A stretch of 64,000 bases of DNA from Caenimonas sedimenti (GTDB taxonomy: Bacteria; Pseudomonadota; Gammaproteobacteria; Burkholderiales; Burkholderiaceae_C): NCBI RefSeq assembly GCF_007833165.1, contig NZ_VOBQ01000008.1:346445-410444 (forward strand), in the 5' to 3' direction. Under the pieces are notes generated by a model, which made no database searches, was not told the origin of the DNA, and worked only from the letters and a program-made list of their open reading frames with translations. Shown in pieces: positions 51,148-60,463 of the stretch (the stretch's first letter is position 1; every line of letters begins with the position of its first letter). The position numbers and the translations under genes are program-made.

Positions 51148-52389
51148 ATGCCAGTCAGCTTTGCTTATGGCCGCCGTGATGGACGATTGATTCACGTCCG
51201 GGATCTGGACGAGTCCATACATCGCGGGCTTCGATGCGCATGTGTTTGCCCGCAGTGCGCCCGGACGTTGCAGGCGCACTTGGGAGAGCAGAAGGCGTGG
51301 CACTACCAGCACCACGTTGAAGACGCGAACTGCAATCCAAAGCCCATGTCGCTACTTCACGCCTTCGTTCGGGACGATCTAGCCGCGCGAACCTCGTTGC
51401 GCGTGCCGAGCTTGAAGATTTTCAGTGCCATCGAGGTATTTGGCGAGCTGGTTTCGGAGTGGGTCACGATACCGGCCGAGAGCTTCGACATGAAATCGGG
51501 GCAGGCCGAGCAGCGCGGAGCGGGCGTGCAACCGGACGTTGTGTACGAGCTCAAAAATGGGCTCTCTTTGGCCCTTGAGGTCAAATACACGCACGCTGTC
51601 GACCTGGAGAAGCAGAGACGGCTCCAGGACAATTATCACGCGGCGGTCGAGCTCGATGTATCCGACCTTCCGGCCGAAGGGATTTCAAGAGAACAGCTCG
51701 AAACGATTCTGGCGCAGTCGCGCAGATGGCAATGGCTGGTGAATCCGCGCATTCGATTCGCCGAAAGCCGAGTGCGAATGAATCTGGAGTGGGCCAAAAC
51801 CGTTTGGCGCGCAGGATTCTCGTTCAACAAGACGCCGCAAGCGCGACCGGCGACGCAAAAGCTGAAGCAGGCAAAGAAGCGCCTGCTCTGGGCGGAGGAT
51901 TCGCTCCTTAGCATCCGTCATCGATCTCTGGAGCCGTGGGATGCTGCCATCTGGCTTGGCGAGCAGCACAAGACCGACCGGGTGGCGATCGCTTGCGCCG
52001 CCATGAAGTTGGACCCTGAGATACTGCCCGCTTTCATGCAGCAGTCACTGCCACCCGAGAAACCGCCCACGGCGTTCGGCCATCACCCTTACTCGTGGCA
52101 ACCTCCCCTCTTCATGAAGTTCTGCTTGGGCAGCAAGCCGTTTTCGGCACATGACGCCGGCGAATGGTCAGGTGTCGCAATGCCGGACCGCTGCGAGACA
52201 GAGGAAGGGAAGAAATCCCTCAACGGATACACCCGCACGGCGGCGGCGTTGCAGATGTACTTTCTACAGCTTCAGGCGCAGGGCCTTCTCACAGGTTCAG
52301 GCCAAGCGGCGCGCGAGGAACGTACCTTCACCCCGCGGTTCGCAGCTGTGGCCGACTTACACGCCCATCTGCGGGCGCTAGGCGTCTAG
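51148..52389 (+). CDS. CoiA-like nuclease
   Basis: A 413-residue protein. It has a zinc-ribbon-like N-terminus (ACVCPQCARTLQAHLGEQKA followed by WHYQHH), then a PD-(D/E)XK core: GVQPDVVYELKNGLSLALEV followed by KYTHAVD (D, E and K ligands visible). This pairing of C-x-x-C/H-x-x-H with such a nuclease is seen in CoiA-family competence proteins and in accessory-region relatives. The remaining 200 residues are unrecognised. It overlaps the convergent GIY-YIG gene by 12 bases. Confidence 0.7.
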   Translation: MPVSFAYGRRDGRLIHVRDLDESIHRGLRCACVCPQCARTLQAHLGEQKAWHYQHHVEDANCNPKPMSLLHAFVRDDLAARTSLRVPSLKIFSAIEVFGELVSEWVTIPAESFDMKSGQAEQRGAGVQPDVVYELKNGLSLALEVKYTHAVDLEKQRRLQDNYHAAVELDVSDLPAEGISREQLETILAQSRRWQWLVNPRIRFAESRVRMNLEWAKTVWRAGFSFNKTPQARPATQKLKQAKKRLLWAEDSLLSIRHRSLEPWDAAIWLGEQHKTDRVAIACAAMKLDPEILPAFMQQSLPPEKPPTAFGHHPYSWQPPLFMKFCLGSKPFSAHDAGEWSGVAMPDRCETEEGKKSLNGYTRTAAALQMYFLQLQAQGLLTGSGQAAREERTFTPRFAAVADLHAHLRALGV

Positions 52390-52791
52390 GAAGCGGCGCC
52401 GACTGGAGTGCCAGTCGCCCGAGCACACCACCAACAACCCAGGCCTGGCCGTGCGTGAGTTGAGTGATTGAACGTTGTAGCGAGGCCGGATTCGCTGGAT
52501 GAGCAAGGATTCGATGTCGCCCAGGAGCGCGCTGCTGAAGCGCTGCTCGATGTGAACAAGCCCTACCCGAACATCGAGCATTCCGACGTCCTCAACTCTG
52601 GTCAGCTGGCTGAAGATCTGCCGCTTGTGCTTGCCGCGCAGGCGCTCGCCGACCGAACATCGATCTGCCTTGCCAAGGTAGAGGATCTCACCCGTCTTGG
52701 GATGCGAGTACGTGTACAAAACGCGCCTGTAGTCCCAGATCGAACCCCATCGGGGATCCTCGTCGAGGCGCCAGTCGATCACGGCTTTCAT
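52378..52791 (-). CDS. GIY-YIG nuclease-like protein
   Basis: A 137-residue protein. VLYTYSHPKTGEILYLGKAD matches the GIY-YIG pattern (Y-x-Y ... Y-x-G-K), followed by CSVGERLRGKHK with the conserved arginine. A glutamate in ALLGDIESLLIQRIRPRYN fits the metal ligand. It is a stand-alone domain with a short tail. The gene converges on the CoiA-like gene. Confidence 0.7.
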   Translation of the reverse strand: MKAVIDWRLDEDPRWGSIWDYRRVLYTYSHPKTGEILYLGKADRCSVGERLRGKHKRQIFSQLTRVEDVGMLDVRVGLVHIEQRFSSALLGDIESLLIQRIRPRYNVQSLNSRTARPGLLVVCSGDWHSSRRRFLDA

Positions 52792-52877
52792 TGGGACCGT
52801 TATGAGTGTCTACGCCAGGAAATTCAAGTTTTGCCAACGCGCCAGAAGGTTTCACGGCCCTGGAGCGAGCAATGAGC

Positions 52878-53285
52878 CTAACTCGCCATTCTGAGCAAGA
52901 GCGCGCCAAACGCAATGACGGCCGCAAATGCGACTTGAGGGCTTTCCGCTGGAAGCCCGTGCGAGGCACGAACGAAGTGCTCGCAATTGAAATCGATCCA
53001 CGAATAACGTTGCTGGCCTCCAATTCGCCGCGCGCGGGCCAGCACCTCGAACGGGTCGAGCTGGCCCAAATACCCATCCACCTTCACGGTGTTCGTGCCA
53101 CCGAAACGAGAGTAGGGAATCTCGGTCAAACCCTGTGCGCCAGGCCCGAAGGACAGCACTTGCCGTTCGGTGGCCCAGGTGTGCTCGCCAAGAATGACCA
53201 CGTGGTCGTATAGACCGCGCGGGACACGCAGCACGGTTCCTGGCAGCAGTTGCTGAAGGTTGGAAGGCCCAGCGATTCGGTCCAT
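52878..53285 (-). CDS. LRAT/NlpC-P60-like membrane-anchored protein
   Basis: A 135-residue protein. LYDHVVILGEHTW gives a histidine and FNCEHFVRASHGLP the N-C-E-H-F motif of LRAT-type cysteine hydrolase/acyltransferases. The C-terminus is a single membrane segment (VAFAAVIAFGALLLRMA). GGGAG lies before the ATG at 53285; the long upstream frame was rejected. It is divergent from an XRE regulator that also ends in a membrane segment. It may act on lipids; this is inference from the fold. Confidence 0.7.
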   Translation of the reverse strand: MDRIAGPSNLQQLLPGTVLRVPRGLYDHVVILGEHTWATERQVLSFGPGAQGLTEIPYSRFGGTNTVKVDGYLGQLDPFEVLARARRIGGQQRYSWIDFNCEHFVRASHGLPAESPQVAFAAVIAFGALLLRMAS

Positions 53286-53328
53286 AATGACTCCCGGCGT
53301 TTGACTCAAGATTGCATTAAACACAAAA

Positions 53329-53697
53329 ATGCGCAGAAACTCAACAGTTGACCGGCCTGAAGGGGCATTGGCATACCCAGCGATCGTGGGGCAGCTCCTA
53401 GCCCAGGCTCGCGAACAGCGAAACGTGAAGCAGGGCGACCTTGCTTTGCGGGTTGGTTTGTCCCAGTCGGCATTCTCCCGGCTTGAGAAGGGCGAATCTG
53501 TCATGAACCTCGCGCAGCTGCACAGGGTCTGCACCGAACTCGAAGTTGCACCCTCGGACGTGCTGAAGCGCGCGGATGCGGTGGAACACCAACTGCGCGC
53601 CCAGGGTGTACAGGTCCAGCACGAGAAACCCGAGGACGCCGGCGCACTGGTGGTTGGATTCGCTCTGCTCGCTGCGCTGCTGATCGCAGGTCGCTGA
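53329..53697 (+). CDS. XRE-family regulator with C-terminal membrane segment
   Basis: A 122-residue protein: an XRE helix-turn-helix (LAQAREQRNVKQGDLALRVG, LSQSAFSRLEKGESVMNLAQ), a short linker and a hydrophobic end (AGALVVGFALLAALLIAG). A membrane-tethered repressor is unusual. The 43-base spacer to the divergent LRAT-like gene should hold both promoters. It ends six bases before the exonuclease VII-like gene, so the latter is probably under its control. Confidence 0.8.
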   Translation: MRRNSTVDRPEGALAYPAIVGQLLAQAREQRNVKQGDLALRVGLSQSAFSRLEKGESVMNLAQLHRVCTELEVAPSDVLKRADAVEHQLRAQGVQVQHEKPEDAGALVVGFALLAALLIAGR

Positions 53698-53702
53698 AGC
53701 TC

Positions 53703-55418
53703 ATGGCGAACACGCTTTTGGTCGTGCCATTCGCGCAGAAGGACAAGGCCAAGGCGCTGGGCGCGCGGTGGGATGCCGACCAACGGCAGTGGTTCGTCCC
53801 GGCCGGCATGGACATCGCGCCGTTCGAAGCTTGGCTTCCCGCCGAGCGCATACCTGACTCGGATTCCCGTGAACGCGGGCCGAACGAGGCCATCACGCCC
53901 ACTACCGAGCCCGCAGGCGTCAGCCTGTCGCAACTGCTGGCCGGTGTCGATCGCGCCGTAGCCCAGGCGTACCGGGAAGGGGTCTGGACGCGCGTCGACG
54001 TGGTGAACGCGACCGTCAAGAATCGGCACGTCTACCTGGAGCTTTCGGAGCGCAACGAGGAAGGCGCAGTCGTCGCCCAGGCGCGAGGCACCATCTGGGC
54101 TCGCACTGCTGATCGCATCGTCCCAGAGTTCGAACGCGCCTCGGGGGCGCAGCTAGCGCCCGGCATCAAGCTGCTCGTTCTGGCCAAGCCGGTCTTCAAT
54201 GCGCAGTACGGCTTTTCTCTCGACATCACCTCCATCGATGCGTCTTACACAGTTGGCGACCTGGAAGCTCAGAAGCGGCGAATCCGCGAGCAACTGCGGG
54301 AAGAGCAGATCTTTGACGGCAACCGGCAGTTGACCTGGCCGTGGGACTTTCGACGGGTTCTCGTGGTGGCCCCTCGAGCAGGCGCGGGACTCGGTGACTT
54401 TGAGGTGGAGGCCAAGCGCCTCCACCTGGGCGGCGTGTGCGAGTTCATCTACGCATACAGCCGCTTTCAAGGCAATGGTGCGAGCGCGGAGATTGTTGCC
54501 ACCATGGAAGGCGCCCTGCGGCAAGGCGGAAGCCAGCCCTGGGATGCCCTCATCATCATCCGCGGTGGCGGCGCGGTGAACGACCTGGCCTGGCTGAACG
54601 ACTACCAGTTGGCCCGTTTCATTTGCACTTGCGACTACCCTGTCTTCACGGGAATTGGGCACAAGAAAGACAGCACGATCCTTGATGAAGTCGCACTTCG
54701 AAGCTTCGACACGCCGAGCAAGGTGATCGCCGCCATTGAAAGCCACATCGCGCAGCGGACGCGCGAGGCGAGCGACGCCTACGAACGGATCATGCTGCAC
54801 GCCCGCCGGGACATCGAGCGCGCGTTGGCCGCTGGCGAACACCTGGACGCCGAGATCCGCGCGGCTGCGCAGGCAACCGTGGCGACCGCCCGGGGCGCTG
54901 GCGCGGCCGCGATTCATCAGGTTCAGATGATGGCGGCGGCCCAGATTAACCGCGCCCGGCAACGCAATGAGATGTGCATTCGCGAGATACGAGAGGATGC
55001 AAGGACGACCCTTCGGCAAGCAAAGCATGAAGCTCCCGCGGCGATGTCCACCATTCGGGAGCTTTCCACCGCGACGGTCAGATCATTAAGGTCCGAAGTG
55101 CGAGGTCTGCTGCCGGCGGTCTTGGAGCAATCTGGCGCCCACATAGTGCGTGCTCGTAGGGGTCTTGAGGTGGAGCGGCAAGGTCTTTTCGAGCGAGCAC
55201 AAGTGTCGGTGACGACTGCCCGATCTACCAGCGAAGCCCTCGTGCGCGAAGTCGTGGCCCAGGGGCCGAAGAAGACGCTCGCTCGCGGCTTCGCGGTCGT
55301 CAAAGGGCGAGACGGTAAGCCTGTGACCACCGTCCACGGTGCCAAGCAAGCCGGCAGCATGGACGTCACCTTCAACGACGGGATAGTGCGTGCTCGTGTT
55401 GAGCCGGACGGAAAATGA
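53703..55418 (+). CDS. xseA: Exonuclease VII large-subunit-like protein with DUF5710 domain
   Basis: A 571-residue protein. Residues 1-50 (VVPFAQKDKAKALGARWDAD, QRQWFVPAGMD) are a DUF5710-type domain found in plasmid replication proteins. An OB-fold (about 85-180) and the XseA nuclease core follow (VLVVAPRAGAGLGDFEVEAK, WDALIIIRGGGAVNDLAWLN, FTGIGHKKDSTILDEVALRS, DTPSKVIAAIESHIAQ), then a long coiled coil (about 345-520). It would degrade single-stranded DNA with a small subunit, which is encoded next. DUF5710 fused to XseA is unusual to me. Confidence 0.82.
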   Translation: MANTLLVVPFAQKDKAKALGARWDADQRQWFVPAGMDIAPFEAWLPAERIPDSDSRERGPNEAITPTTEPAGVSLSQLLAGVDRAVAQAYREGVWTRVDVVNATVKNRHVYLELSERNEEGAVVAQARGTIWARTADRIVPEFERASGAQLAPGIKLLVLAKPVFNAQYGFSLDITSIDASYTVGDLEAQKRRIREQLREEQIFDGNRQLTWPWDFRRVLVVAPRAGAGLGDFEVEAKRLHLGGVCEFIYAYSRFQGNGASAEIVATMEGALRQGGSQPWDALIIIRGGGAVNDLAWLNDYQLARFICTCDYPVFTGIGHKKDSTILDEVALRSFDTPSKVIAAIESHIAQRTREASDAYERIMLHARRDIERALAAGEHLDAEIRAAAQATVATARGAGAAAIHQVQMMAAAQINRARQRNEMCIREIREDARTTLRQAKHEAPAAMSTIRELSTATVRSLRSEVRGLLPAVLEQSGAHIVRARRGLEVERQGLFERAQVSVTTARSTSEALVREVVAQGPKKTLARGFAVVKGRDGKPVTTVHGAKQAGSMDVTFNDGIVRARVEPDGK

Positions 55419-55435
55419 ATCGCATGGAGGGGCAA

Positions 55436-55786
55436 ATGGCCAATGAGATGACGACTTTCAGGGAAGCCTACGGTGTCCTGCAACGACACGCTGAAACGTT
55501 GCGCAACCAGTCGGAACCCAATATCGACAACCTGCTTTCCATCGTCGAGGAGTCGGTGAGCGCCTATCGGGTCTGCAAGGAACGCATCGACGCCGTAGAG
55601 AAGGCGCTCGAACAGGCCCTCATCAATGTCGGGCCAGACGCCATCGGGCGCGCTGCGGAGGACGAGGGCGGCGCTCGCGCGGTGGCCGCGGCGAGCCCGG
55701 CACGTGCGGCCCCGCCGACCTCCCGTGCCCATGTCCAGAAACCGGCGAGCGGGTTCGACGACATGGATGACGACATTCCCTTCTGA
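55436..55786 (+). CDS. xseB: Exonuclease VII small-subunit-like protein with SSB-type tail
   Basis: A 116-residue protein. Residues 7-65 (TFREAYGVLQRHAETLRNQS, then a helix with YRVCKERIDAVEKALEQAL) match the XseB helical hairpin. The remainder is an A/P-rich linker ending GFDDMDDDIPF, nearly identical to the acidic tip of SSB that recruits repair proteins. ATG at 55436 has GGAGG close before it; an ATG at 55415 overlaps the xseA stop (ATGA). The two genes surely form one unit. Confidence 0.78.
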   Translation: MANEMTTFREAYGVLQRHAETLRNQSEPNIDNLLSIVEESVSAYRVCKERIDAVEKALEQALINVGPDAIGRAAEDEGGARAVAAASPARAAPPTSRAHVQKPASGFDDMDDDIPF

Positions 55787-55822
55787 CGAAGGGCGCGTGC
55801 GGTCTCGGATCGCGCGGCTGCG

Positions 55823-56893
55823 CTACTCCGGTTGCTTGGTTTTCGGTTCGGTCAGGGCAGCGAGCGCCTTGAGCGCCACGCCACGGCCGGTGCGCGAGGC
55901 CCGGGCATAGCCCAGAACGGTCTGCACGCTAGTGTGCCCAGTCAAGGCCATGGCATCGGCTAAGCCAATGCCCTGTTGGTCCGCTTCCGTCACGAACCCG
56001 CTGCGCAGAGAATGCGCAGAAAAGTCTCCCTCCAAGCCCGCGGCCTTGCTGCGGCTCAGGACAATTCCGCGCACCGCCGCGGGCGAGAGTGGGGCGCCCA
56101 CGTGCTCGCCGCGCAGTACGCGCCTGAAGATGCGTCCTTCCTGGATGCCCGCGGCGTACAGCCACCGGGCCAAGGCTTCGGCCGCAGCTCCGACCGCAGG
56201 CTTGTGGTTCTCAGGCCGCTCCGTGCCGGACCGGTTGGTCTCGGAGAAATCCAAGTCGTAGCTGTGAGCATCCCGACGTCGGCGTTGGCGACCTCGGATC
56301 GACGACGACCACCGCTGCTCCACGCGAAAAGTAGCAAGGCGCGATCGCGCTTGCCGCGCAGTGAGTCGTCGCAGGTGGCGAGCAACGCCTGCAGGGGATG
56401 GCTCGTCAGCGCGTCCTCTTCTTGGCCGATAGCCTCGCTTCACGTACGCGCGTCGTGTCTTGGAGACCAACTCGCGGACCTGGGGGTCCTCGCAGGGGTT
56501 GGGCATCGCGCGCAGCTGGTGCGCCTTGGAATGGACAGTCAGGCGGTGAACGATGGTGGTGAGCGCAAGCGCGCCGGGCTTGCCTTTGAACCCATTGGCG
56601 ACCAGGGACCCGTCGATCGCGGCGGGAAGCTCGTGGCACAGGCCGTATTCGGTGGAGCCCTCGGCGTGATCGACGATGAACTGGATGACTGCCGCGGGCG
56701 GCACCGGAAGGCTCAGGGCCGCGCCATAGCGCAGCAGGAACCAGGCCGCCCAGTAGCGAAGGGCAGAGCGATAGTTCGCTACGGTGTTTTTTGATTCGCC
56801 TTCGCGCAGTAGTTAGCCCACCGCATCTTGCGTCGCTTGAGACAGTTCCTGCGGCTGCAGCGTCGATTCGCTGCGAAGGTCAGGTAGTCGCAT
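55823..56893 (-). pseudogene. Broken tyrosine recombinase
   Basis: From ATG at 56893 the frame reads MRLPDLRSESTLQPQELSQA..., then hits an in-frame TAA at 56815-56813, and resumes as LREGESKNTVANYRSALRYW. Near 56430 the homology moves to another frame (QEEDALTSHPLQALLATCDD, RGKRDRALLLFAWSSGGRRR with the catalytic R) and near 56255 returns to the first (SYDLDFSETNRSG). The end has FSAHSLRSGFVTEA, ALTGHTSVQTVLGYARAS with HxxR, H and Y. One stop plus two frameshifts make it inactive unless these are sequencing errors. Confidence 0.75.
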
Positions 56894-56989
56894 GGTCCCG
56901 TTCCTGCCTTGGCTGGACACCCGTTTAGTCACGATAACGAACTTTTACGAAGGCGACTCTACAGGCCGGAGGAGGGGGGATCAAGGGCC

Positions 56990-57106
56990 TGGAACATTTT
57001 TTCCGAAGAGTGTTTGAAAAATGTTCCAGACTTAAATTTGTCGACTTCAATAAAATCAATGGGTTAGGAGACTAAGTCGGCGCTAATTTAAGATCTGGAA
57101 CATTTT
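56990..57106. promoter_or_regulatory. Three TGGAACATTTT operator-like sites
   Basis: TGGAACATTTT at 56990-57000 and 57096-57106, and its inverse AAAATGTTCCA at 57017-57027. The first two (one inverted) are 16 bases apart and form a palindrome. They lie in the AT-rich leader before the AAA ATPase gene, whose C-terminus has a helix-turn-helix, so a role as its operator is plausible. Confidence 0.6.
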
Positions 57107-57153
57107 CAATCGAATGACGGTAAACTTCGTTCCAACAATCCCCACGGCCCGCG

Positions 57154-58245
57154 ATGGACCCCAAAGCACAAAAAGAACTGATCGAGCTCTTCCGTGACGC
57201 CATCCAGGTGGGAGGGGCGGCGATTGAGATGCGGGTGCGCCGCTTCACCAGTCTGGTCCGACAGAGTGACGAGGCCCTTGCCGCCGCGGTGATGCCCATG
57301 GTCACCGGAACCGCAATGCGCCGCCACGATACATCGTCGGCCCCCCCGGTCGATTCCGACACCAAGCTGCCCCTGGTGCGCTTCGAGTCTCCGGACCAGC
57401 CCGCAGCCGAGCCCGTGCTGAGCCCGGAAGCGACGGTGGCCGTCACCCGGCTCCTCAAGGAGCGAGAGTCGGCCGATAAGTTGACCGCGGCCGGGCTGGT
57501 TCCGATCCGCTCCGTCCTGATGAGCGGGCCCCCGGGGGTCGGCAAGACGATGACCGCCAGGTGGCTGGCTCGCCAACTCCACTTGCCGCTCTACACGCTG
57601 GACTTGGCCAGTGTGATGAGCAGTTTTCTTGGCCGCACCGGCGCGAACGTGCGGGCCGTCCTCGAGCATGCCCAGCGGGAGCCTTGTGTCTTGCTGCTGG
57701 ACGAGTTCGACGCGATCGCCAAGCGCCGCGACGACGACAGCGACGTCGGGGAGCTCAAGCGCTTGGTCACCGTGATCCTGCAGACCATCGACGACTGGAC
57801 GCCCATGTCCTTATTGGTTGCGGCGACCAACCATGGCGAATTGCTCGATCCGGCGGTTTGGCGGCGCTTCGACATGCGGATGAATTTTGAGTTGCCGTCG
57901 CCGGCGCTCATCTCCCTTGCCTTTCAAGCCAAGGGCGTCGAGCGCGCCATGGCTGATTTGCTGGCCAAGCTGTTTGCGGGCCAGTCCATGTCGGCGGTTG
58001 CGCGTGTCGTGGACGCCAGCCGCAAGGAGCACGTTCTGCATGGAGTCAAGTTCGAGCAGGCGCTGGTGAACGCCGCCATGGAAGCCAGTCAGCAGCATGG
58101 AATGGCTGTCAAGGTGTTGCGCTCGGCGGGCCGGGACCTGCAGGTCCTCTTGCATCAAGCCCAGGGCATGCCCGCGCGAGAAATCGCCGACGCGATCGGC
58201 GTTTCTCACACGACTGTGCTGCGCTCCATCAAGTCAAACGCATAG
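57154..58245 (+). CDS. AAA ATPase with C-terminal HTH, subtilase partner
   Basis: A 363-residue AAA ATPase. Walker A is GPPGVGKT (125-132), Walker B is CVLLLDEFDAIAKRRDDDSD, a sensor LLVAATNHGELL and arginine finger VWRRFDMRM follow. The last 20 residues (MPAREIADAIGVSHTTVLRS) look like a helix-turn-helix. It is nine bases before a subtilisin-like protease gene. AAA-subtilase pairs occur in bacterial conflict islands, where the ATPase probably gates the protease. No ribosome site stands out before the ATG. Confidence 0.82.
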   Translation: MDPKAQKELIELFRDAIQVGGAAIEMRVRRFTSLVRQSDEALAAAVMPMVTGTAMRRHDTSSAPPVDSDTKLPLVRFESPDQPAAEPVLSPEATVAVTRLLKERESADKLTAAGLVPIRSVLMSGPPGVGKTMTARWLARQLHLPLYTLDLASVMSSFLGRTGANVRAVLEHAQREPCVLLLDEFDAIAKRRDDDSDVGELKRLVTVILQTIDDWTPMSLLVAATNHGELLDPAVWRRFDMRMNFELPSPALISLAFQAKGVERAMADLLAKLFAGQSMSAVARVVDASRKEHVLHGVKFEQALVNAAMEASQQHGMAVKVLRSAGRDLQVLLHQAQGMPAREIADAIGVSHTTVLRSIKSNA

Positions 58246-58253
58246 GGAATCAG

Positions 58254-60434
58254 ATGGCCGGCCCCAACTTGCTTATCGGCAATGGCGAAGTTCTGGCCAA
58301 GCCCACGGACCGAAAAACGGGTGGCTCCAATCCGAGCCGGTTCGTCTACACCATGGAGCAAGCTCGCGCGCGCCTGGCGCCCGCGCTGGCGGAGATTGCG
58401 CTCGCCCTGGACCAGCTCCCCGCAGGTGCGAAGCCATACGGCCAAGGGACGGTCGTAATGACCATCCATCCGCGGCATCTGGCCAAGACGCGCATGCCGC
58501 ATCACCTGCTCAAGTACGCCAACCTCAAAATGCTGGGCAGCAAGGGCGCGTGGATCGTGCCGGAGCGCGACTTGCCCGGGCGCGAAAAGCAGACGCCGCA
58601 GGCGGCCGCAGAGGTCTACTTGGCTGCCCAAAGCGACACCTTGCGCATGCTCAAGCGCCTGTTGATGGACGACCAGGCCAACAAGGAACTGCAGCGCGAC
58701 TTCCGCACCATCGAGCGCATTCGTCTGCTGCAGCCGGCCGAGCGGCTGCTCAATCTGGAGGGGGATGATGCCCAGGTGGACCTGGAGATCGTCCTTCATG
58801 GTGAGGGCAGCGATGACGTGTTGCTGGACTCCCTGGAGGCGTATGCCGCCGATTGCGGCGTTCAGGTTGGCCGCTCCAAGCTCCTGAGCGTGCGCGGCTT
58901 GGTGTTCATGCCGGCAGTCGCGCCCCGCGCAAAGCTGGATTCGTTTGCGCTGTTTACGGCCCTGCGGGCTGTGCGGCGGCTTCCCGAGTTGCGCATGAAC
59001 AGACCCACGATCCGTACGCAGGCCGAGGGCGAGGCGCCCGCCCTGCCGCAGCTGGACTGCGTCGACCCATCGCTGCGGGTTGTCGTTTTCGACGGGGGTC
59101 TGGGCGTGAAGGACTTCGGTCGCTGGTGCAAGGAAGAAGTTCCGGCCCTCTTGGACTCCACCAAAGCGGACTACCTGCTGCACGGCAACGAAGTGACCTC
59201 GGCGCTTTTGTTCGGGCCCGCGGACCAGGGCGCGGTGTTGCCGCAGCCGTATTTCAACGTCGAACACCATCGCGTGATTGGATCGGCGAACGAAGTTGAC
59301 GTCGATCTCTACGACTGCATGCATCGTGTGGATGCCGTGTTGCGCTCGGGCGAGGTGGACTTTGCCAATCTCTCCCTGGGCCCCCGCATGTGCATGGACG
59401 ACGACCAGCCACATGCCTGGACGGCGATGCTTGACCGCCATCTCGGCAAAGGGCGCACCTTCATGACCGTGGCGGTCGGCAACGACGGTACTCTCCAAAA
59501 CGACAAGGGACGTATCCAGCCGCCGGCCGACGCCGTGAATGCCCTGACCGTTGGATCGGCTTCGTCGCGCAGCGAGTTCATGTGGGGTCGCGCCGACTAC
59601 AGCTGCTACGGCCCCGGTCGCACCCCGGGCCTGGTCAAGCCCGATGGACTGGCTTTCGGCGGCACCTCGCAAGAGCCACTCGTGCTGCTCAATCCCTTTG
59701 CGCGCGGCCTGACCGGCGTACAGGGGACCAGCTATGCAGCGCCTTTGGCGCTCCGTACGGCAGCCGGTGCACGGGCGCTTTGCGCGAAGCCCTTGACAGC
59801 CACCGCGCTGCGGGCGCTCATGATCCACAAGGCGGAACGCTCGGAAAACGATGATCGACGCCAGGTGGGTTGGGGGCGCTTCGCCAGCAACCCGGAAGAC
59901 CTGCTCACGTGTGGCGACCATGAAGTGAGCATCCTGTACCAGGGTCACATCAAGGCGGGCGGGCGCATGCGCATCCGTGTTCCGGTGCCGCCGGTGGCCA
60001 TGGGCGTGAAGCTCACGATCACGGCGACCTTCTGCTTCAGCTCGCCCGTCGACCCGGCCGACCCGGTGAGCTACACCCAGCACGGCCTGACGATCTATTT
60101 CAAGCGCAAGGACGACGACCCGGTTCCATTCTTCTCCCTGGGTGACCACGAGGGCGAGCAGGAGCTGCGCGCGGACGGCAACAAATGGGAGACGGTGCTG
60201 CACAAGACGGCGCAGTTCGAGGCCTCCGAGCTGCTCGATACCTACTTCGATGTCGACCACGGCGCGCGGCGCCGCGGCATGGCCGTGGAGAACAAGCACA
60301 CCGCGTCGCTTCCGTACGTGCTGGTGGTGACGGTGGCCAGCGCCAAGGGCGAGCAGATCTACCAGCTCGTTCGCCAGCGCTACACACAGCTGTTGCCCGT
60401 CGAACTGCGCACACGCATCCGGTTGGGTACGTAA
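58254..60434 (+). CDS. Subtilisin-like serine protease, AAA partner
   Basis: A 726-residue S8-type protease. D280 (VVVFDGGLG), H310 (YLLHGNEVTSALL), N410 in TVAVGNDG (oxyanion hole) and S493 (GTSYAAPLALR) form the catalytic set. The first 265 residues are an N-terminal domain, and the last 190 a beta-rich C-terminal domain. No signal peptide is seen, so it is likely cytoplasmic, unusual for secreted subtilases, and fits control by the adjacent ATPase. Substrate is unknown. Confidence 0.85.
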   Translation: MAGPNLLIGNGEVLAKPTDRKTGGSNPSRFVYTMEQARARLAPALAEIALALDQLPAGAKPYGQGTVVMTIHPRHLAKTRMPHHLLKYANLKMLGSKGAWIVPERDLPGREKQTPQAAAEVYLAAQSDTLRMLKRLLMDDQANKELQRDFRTIERIRLLQPAERLLNLEGDDAQVDLEIVLHGEGSDDVLLDSLEAYAADCGVQVGRSKLLSVRGLVFMPAVAPRAKLDSFALFTALRAVRRLPELRMNRPTIRTQAEGEAPALPQLDCVDPSLRVVVFDGGLGVKDFGRWCKEEVPALLDSTKADYLLHGNEVTSALLFGPADQGAVLPQPYFNVEHHRVIGSANEVDVDLYDCMHRVDAVLRSGEVDFANLSLGPRMCMDDDQPHAWTAMLDRHLGKGRTFMTVAVGNDGTLQNDKGRIQPPADAVNALTVGSASSRSEFMWGRADYSCYGPGRTPGLVKPDGLAFGGTSQEPLVLLNPFARGLTGVQGTSYAAPLALRTAAGARALCAKPLTATALRALMIHKAERSENDDRRQVGWGRFASNPEDLLTCGDHEVSILYQGHIKAGGRMRIRVPVPPVAMGVKLTITATFCFSSPVDPADPVSYTQHGLTIYFKRKDDDPVPFFSLGDHEGEQELRADGNKWETVLHKTAQFEASELLDTYFDVDHGARRRGMAVENKHTASLPYVLVVTVASAKGEQIYQLVRQRYTQLLPVELRTRIRLGT

Positions 60435-60463
60435 ACCACGTTTGTCACTGAAAGGAGCTCACT

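Noticed and set aside
58206..60299. 697-residue leftward frame opposite the subtilase gene
   Set aside because: It has no domain signature, while the plus strand has a full serine protease catalytic set.
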